The position numbers and the translations under genes were made by a program. Shown in pieces: positions 59,227-64,000 of a DNA stretch of 64,000 nt. The stretch lies in contig SNVD02000262.1 of assembly GCA_013180625.2 (NCBI GenBank), positions 1 through 64,000 on the forward strand, read 5' to 3'. Source of the DNA: Boswellia sacra (Eukaryota; Streptophyta; Magnoliopsida; Sapindales; Burseraceae). Within the stretch, counting starts at the first letter, position 1; every line of letters starts with the position of its first letter. The notes under the pieces were generated by a model, which worked only from the letters and a program-made list of their open reading frames with translations, searched no databases and had not been told where the DNA came from.

Positions 59227-59640
59227 TGCCTCATAAAGTTACTTCATTAGGTCCTCCTTCAAAACAAACTTAATTTTGTAAGACTAAAAACAGTACCTCA
59301 ATTTCTTTGAGAGCTAGACTATGGCTAAACAGGTTTTCTCCACGTAGCTATACTTCGTCTCATATGGTAGCAGCTTTTTACTAAGATAATAGAAGGCGTG
59401 CTCTACACCCTCCTCATCCTCTTGTGCCAACATGGAACTAGTAGCCTCCTCCTCAAGACATAAGTAAAGAATTAAATTATTCCCAAGTTTTGGTAGCCTC
59501 AAAACCGGTTCTGCAAAGACTTCTTAATTCTTTCAAATGCTTCTTGGCACTGATCATTCCCTTCTAATGACTTATTCTTCTTTAAAAGCCCAAATATCGA
59601 TGCAAAAATGGTTGTCAGTTTAGCGATGAATCGACTGATA
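59227..59640 (-). pseudogene. RNase H start of the Tat-like element, right of the element 3 insertion
   Basis: Minus strand: LCLEEEATSSMLAQEDEEGV, VEHAFYYLSKKLLPYETKYS and YVEKTCLAIV, the standard Ty3/gypsy RNase H, then stops near 59320 and a piece up to the insertion. It continues at 29971. Confidence 0.83.
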
Positions 59641-60380
59641 TACTGGATATTCCCCATAAACCCTTAAACTTCTTTTTCGGTCGGTGATGACATCTCCGTA
59701 ATGGCCTTCACCTTGTCTAGATCTACGTCTATCACTTTCTTGCCAACTACAAATCCCAGCAACTTCCTCGAGGTGACTTCGAAGACACACTTTTTTGGAT
59801 TTAAATGCAGCTTGTATTTCTTTACCCTTTCTAGGAATCCGTTTAAGGCTTCAATGTGACCCTCTCGGGTCTTGGATTCACCATCATGTCATCTACATAA
59901 ACTTCTCTCTCCTTATGCATCATATCGTGAAATAGTGTTGTCGCCATTCGTTGGTAAGTACCCCCTGCATTTTTCAAATCGAAGGGCATCACTTTGTATC
60001 AATAAGTTCCCCATTCTGTAATGAAAGTTATCTTCATCTTGTCTTTATTGGCCATCATTATCTGATTATATCCAGAGAACCCATCTATAAAAGAAAACAT
60101 CATATTAGTGGCAGTGCTATCCACTAGCACATCGACATGAGGCAAAGGAAAATCATCCTTTGGTGAGGCCTTGTTCAAGTCTCGGTAGTTTGCACACATT
60201 TAGACCCTTCCATCATTCTTTGGCATTAGCACAATGTTGGCTAACCATTTCGGATAACTCACCACTTCTAGAAACTTGGCTTCAATTTGTTTAGAGACTT
60301 CCTCTTTGATTTTTTGAGGCTATCTTGGCCTCATTCTTCTTAACTTCTGCTTAACTAGTTTCACATCCGGATAAGTCAGA
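59641..60380 (-). pseudogene. Reverse transcriptase of the Tat-like element (decayed)
   Basis: Motifs on the minus strand: CANYRDLNKASPKDDFPLPH and FIDGFSGYNQIMM at 59999-60199, the catalytic VYVDDM near 59890-59905, and GFMGNI near 59655. Stops and small indels interrupt it at several points (for example about 60200 and 59885). Confidence 0.85.
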
Positions 60381-61839
60381 ATTGTATGCTCAATAATGCT
60401 TCTATCGATTCCGGGCATGTGTCATAGGACCAGGCGAAGACTTTATCATGTTTCTTTAATAATTTTTCAAATTTCTCTCTCTCTTTGGGAGTTTTATCAA
60501 GTGCAATGCACATGTTCTTAGGTTTTTCGATTGTACCAAGATTAATGTCATGAGTTTGAATGGTATGAATTTCAAATATACTAGTGAAATGCAAATTATG
60601 ATGCACAACGCCATTAGGAAAGACATCAAACAAGCAAGCAAAATTATTCTTTATTGCATTAAATTTCGAAACATAAACAATGTCCTCTTCTTCAAAGGGG
60701 TTGGGTACAAGTATATCTTCATAAGATACACTTCTAATTCCTTCCTTGATGAAAGCAACTAGGTCGATGGACGGGTCTATTGGCGGTGCTGGTTCTTGAG
60801 GCTTTTCCTCTTCGACGGTCATCTTCTCCATCTTTCTCATCAAGTCATTCCCTTTGGAGACTCCTACTTGAAGGATATCTTTGAAGATCTCGAATCTGGG
60901 CTTCAACATTCCCTTGAAAACCCATGGTTCAGTAGCTTCTACATACTTCGTATCTTGGGCTTTGATAAATTTGATGAATTTCTGTTTCTTGGGCTTATCA
61001 TCTTCTTCTTCCCCTTCAGATTCATAGCCTAACCCCCTTCTAGAGGTCTAACCTTTGAAGTCTGGAAAAGATGGTAGGTCGCGTCCATCTCTCCCAAGTC
61101 TAGTTCCTGGTATGTACCTATGGTTTTTTATTATTCCAACAATGATTAGGCTGACTTTGTTAATCATCGCTAGTTGAAACCCACCCATGTAAGGTATTTC
61201 TCTAACCTTCACACTCAAAGCAGTTGGTGCAATTATTGATGCTGCATGAATGGTTACGATCTCTCCATCCATGTTGAATCGACTTTTTTTATGCAAGGTG
61301 GAAGAAACTCCACCAAGCGGATGGAACCATGCTCGTCCCAACAAAGCAACGAACATGATTGGAATGTCAAAGACTGTGAATTCTATCATCACTTTAATCA
61401 GCCTAGTCTTCACTACAGCTTTGAAGATCCCAATAGCACTTCTCTTTGAGTCATCATAAGCCTTGATCACCATCTTACAAGGCTCAAGCTCATCTTCACT
61501 AATCTCGTACTTGTGTAACATCTTTATAAGCACAATATTAATGGTAGACCTATCGTCCACCATGATACAAGAAGATAACTTCCCACCAATCTCGATGGTG
61601 ATGAATAATGGCTTATTATGGTTTCTCCCTTCGAATGGTAAATCTTCATTCGTAAAGGTTATTTTCCCTCTTTCTCTTACCCCCTTAGGCGTTCCTCCAG
61701 TCAAGGCGGTCAGCATTTCATTAGTAGTGGCAGCCATTGATCTCTCTACCTCTACCAAGGCCTTTACCATGGCTTCTCTGTGCTTTTGGGATAATATAAG
61801 TAGATCCCAAATGCTAGCATTCACTTCAGTCTTCTTCAA
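60381..61839 (-). pseudogene. Protease and linker of the Tat-like element (decayed)
   Basis: Frame 61839-61048 carries LFITIEIGGKLSSCIMVDDR; the Asp-Ser/Thr-Gly-type active site appears as DDRS, with the Gly replaced by Arg, and the second motif is LLGRAWFHPLGG with SSTLHKK. A linker with acidic and Pro-rich sequence follows at 60376-60909 leading to RT. Frame breaks at about 61030. Confidence 0.8.
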
Positions 61840-62640
61840 CTATTTGATCACTTGGTCTTCTTCTCTCTTGGTTTCTTCTTCTTTGGAAACTTCCTTGCCC
61901 TTCTCAATTGTCTTTCAGTTGATTTCTCTTTTTCCTTCTCATGGTAAAATCTACCATTCCTCGTTACTCCTAGGACATTTTCTCAGCTGAGTCTCCTAGG
62001 TGGTGGGCCTTTTCTAGCCCATTTTCTAGCCATCCATTTGTTGGCAAACGAGTTTGATGGCGTAGGCTTCTCCTTGATGGGTGTCACTTCAACGGTTCTT
62101 CCTCTTCTTGCTCACTAAGATTCATAAGTTCAGGTTCTAAGCTTCGCTTGACCCTTTTGACTACAATGTTGGCCCATGCATCTTTCATGGTGTGAATTTT
62201 GGCTGCCAAAGGAACAGGCTCATTTTCTACCCTCTCAATGATCTCCTTAGGCTCATCTTCTTTAGGCTTCTTTGTCGAGGTCGTATTTCTAGCGATTTAT
62301 TCTAGCTTGGACTTCTCCTTTCTTTTGGCTCTCTCGGCCTTATTTGATCTACACTCCTCGAAGGAATTCATGACTTGCTCCTCAGTCAAGGCCGATCCAA
62401 TCATGTTGGTCGATAGAGAAGGCACCCTGTTGTGGTTAGGCAATTGGTTACTCTTTGTGTTGGGCTCGTATGTCTATGGGTTAGGAATCTGGCCTTTGTC
62501 AATCAAATCTCAGATCTTATCGTGAAGGTGAGTGCAATCGTCAGTCTTATGGCCAGTCACTTGATGAAATTTGAAATTCTCATGGTACCTCCAATTCCTT
62601 GATAGTGGGTTTGGAAGCTCTCTCAGTGGCAATGGTTGCA
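61840..62640 (-). pseudogene. gag-protease linker of the Tat-like element
   Basis: Charged, Lys/Glu-rich coding remnant on the minus strand, broken by stops. No distinct domain recognised; position between gag and protease defines it. Confidence 0.5.
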
Positions 62641-63543
62641 AGATCCCTTAAGCCCTCAATCTTGTAAAGACTTTGGAAATTGGCCTTCCCAAATTACTGA
62701 ATCTTCTTTGTGGAGCAACTGCTTTCACCTCTACATGCTTCATGGTAGGACCACTAGGTTGGTGGTATTGCCCTTGATTTCTTCGAGGGTAGCCATGAGT
62801 GCTTCTATTCTGTCTAAACTTCAATTCTTCTATTTGGATGCCTGAATCATACAAATCTTCAAATGTTTTGATAGGAAAACCCGCTAGTCTGTCACTGATG
62901 AAAGCGTGGGCTCCATTGTTCACCATCTGAACCTGGTCATTTTGCGTTGGCCTGGTGTTCATTTTGGCTACTTTAGCCTTCCAACGAACTAGGTATTGTG
63001 GCGGTACTATTCTATGAATTGTTAAGAAAGTTCCTTCCAATCTTCTCGAACTCTCTTTGGTAGAGCATGGTACCATGCTACCGCATCATCTTCTAAGGAT
63101 AGCATGAAGTATGTTAGTATATACTCTTTTCTCAAAGGAGTAGTGGCCACTATGGCTGCATACTGCCTTAAGTGTGTTTTGGGATTCCCCTTTCCATTGA
63201 ACTTAGGTAGGTCTGGTAGATAAAACTTTGAAGGCAACTCTTGGTCTTCCATAAGTAAGATGTGGTCCAGGTCTTTGACCCCTTTCAGCCCTTTCTTCTT
63301 TAAAAGGTATTGGACCTTTTTCATGTCTTTGGCCTATTGTTTGACCGATTCAGGTTCTTCCCTCTATTTCTGCCTTGGTTGTTTTCACCATCACCATCAC
63401 CATTACCCTCAGGTGGTGACTAATTCATGCGGTTAGGACCATTTTGGAGTGCTTCAATGAGTTGGACCACTTGCTGTTGGAACGCGGTGATGTCAGCCCT
63501 CATTTGAGCCATTTCAGCATTGTTGGTATTTGGTGTAGCCATC
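62641..63543 (-). pseudogene. gag of the Tat-like element (decayed)
   Basis: A start-like ATG lies at 63543 (MATPNTNNAEMAQMRADITA), stop at about 63420. The capsid domain at 63324-63022 reads FYLPDLPKFNGKGNPKTHLR and LSLEDDAVAWYHALPKRV, and the next frame (63076-62648) has DLYDSGIQIEELK. This capsid type belongs to the Tat/Ogre group and is clearly different from the Athila gag elsewhere in the window. Confidence 0.8.
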
Positions 63544-64000
63544 TCATCAATTAATTCTTCTTGTCTTGTCAAATGACCACCTGGTCTAAACCAAGCTATG
63601 ATGACTACAAAACAAAGGTGTTTATGCCATGCATGCATGCATGTATGCATGATATGATGCATGCTCATGCAAGGGCATAGATACGCTTTCAGCCTTCCAA
63701 CCTTATTCCTCCCACACACGTGAGGTTGAGTCTCTTTTCCTAGGATTTTAGGCTTTACTCCCAAGACATCATCATAGGATATGAAAACGCAAGATTCTCT
63801 CTCCTAATTCTAACATTCATGGTGATATTGGATTTTTCATGATTATCATAACATGGTTTTCAAAATGTCACGATAACCCTAACTCATAGCACATGTTCCC
63901 ATTTTTTGTTCTTATAGGTGACTTGACATGTGGCATTTGTTCATGGTTTCATAGGGTTTGAGTTGATGTTATTCTAATCATAAAAAATTTTCACATCCAT
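63544..64000 (-). other. Leader of the Tat-like element
   Basis: Upstream of gag on the minus strand. Contains a cluster of CATG/GCATG tetranucleotide repeats at 63625-63670. No PBS or LTR end recognised before the window edge. Confidence 0.4.

Overview
The window is plant nuclear DNA, almost certainly from an angiosperm and probably a eudicot. It is a transposon-rich block with no intact single-copy host gene in its native place. The evidence is Athila-like and Tat/Ogre-like Ty3/gypsy retrotransposons, CACTA DNA transposons, and spliced, decayed copies of plant genes (FREE1/FYVE1, ALG6, THOC7, a CPSF160 fragment). No tRNA, rRNA, CRISPR array or prokaryotic feature was seen.

Layout. (1) 1-7334, minus strand: an Athila-like element, pol and gag decayed, with its PBS and 5' LTR at 5888-7334. 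(2) 7335-18429, plus strand: a second copy of the same family, head-to-head with the first, with gag, a 1018-codon pol reading frame, two cargo genes and a 3' LTR. (3) 18430-25361: unassigned DNA, then two inverted long-LTR-like arms of Tat/Ogre character with tandem sub-repeats. (4) 25362-27480, plus: an intron-containing plant mobile domain (PMD) pseudogene, antisense to a Tat/Ogre-like element whose pol runs on the minus strand from about 63.5 kb down to 28.1 kb. (5) That Tat element is split in its RNase H by a third Athila-like element (29972-59226, minus), flanked by a TGCC duplication. (6) The third element is itself interrupted by a plus-strand solo LTR (38315-39848, duplication CAAGG) and, in its 5' LTR, by a 16.7-kb CACTA transposon (41073-57775, duplication GAC) packed with host gene pieces. 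(7) Inside that CACTA, a second 4.9-kb CACTA (44541-49480, duplication TTA) sits in an ALG6 exon.

Most interesting signal. Two clearly diverged Athila-like elements (elements 2 and 3) carry, between pol and the 3' LTR and in the same order and orientation, the same pair of non-retroviral genes. One is a small basic, cysteine-containing protein that looks to me like the cysteine-rich nucleic-acid-binding proteins of carla-type plant RNA viruses. The other is a LOG-type cytokinin-activating phosphoribohydrolase. Both gene products differ between the elements roughly in step with pol, so the cargo was probably acquired before the families split. If functional, the pair would join a possible silencing suppressor or regulator to cytokinin activation in a retrotransposon. 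In this window the cargo is nearly intact only in element 2.

All calls rest on reading motifs and comparing copies within the window. No alignment or database search was run, and percentages are by eye.
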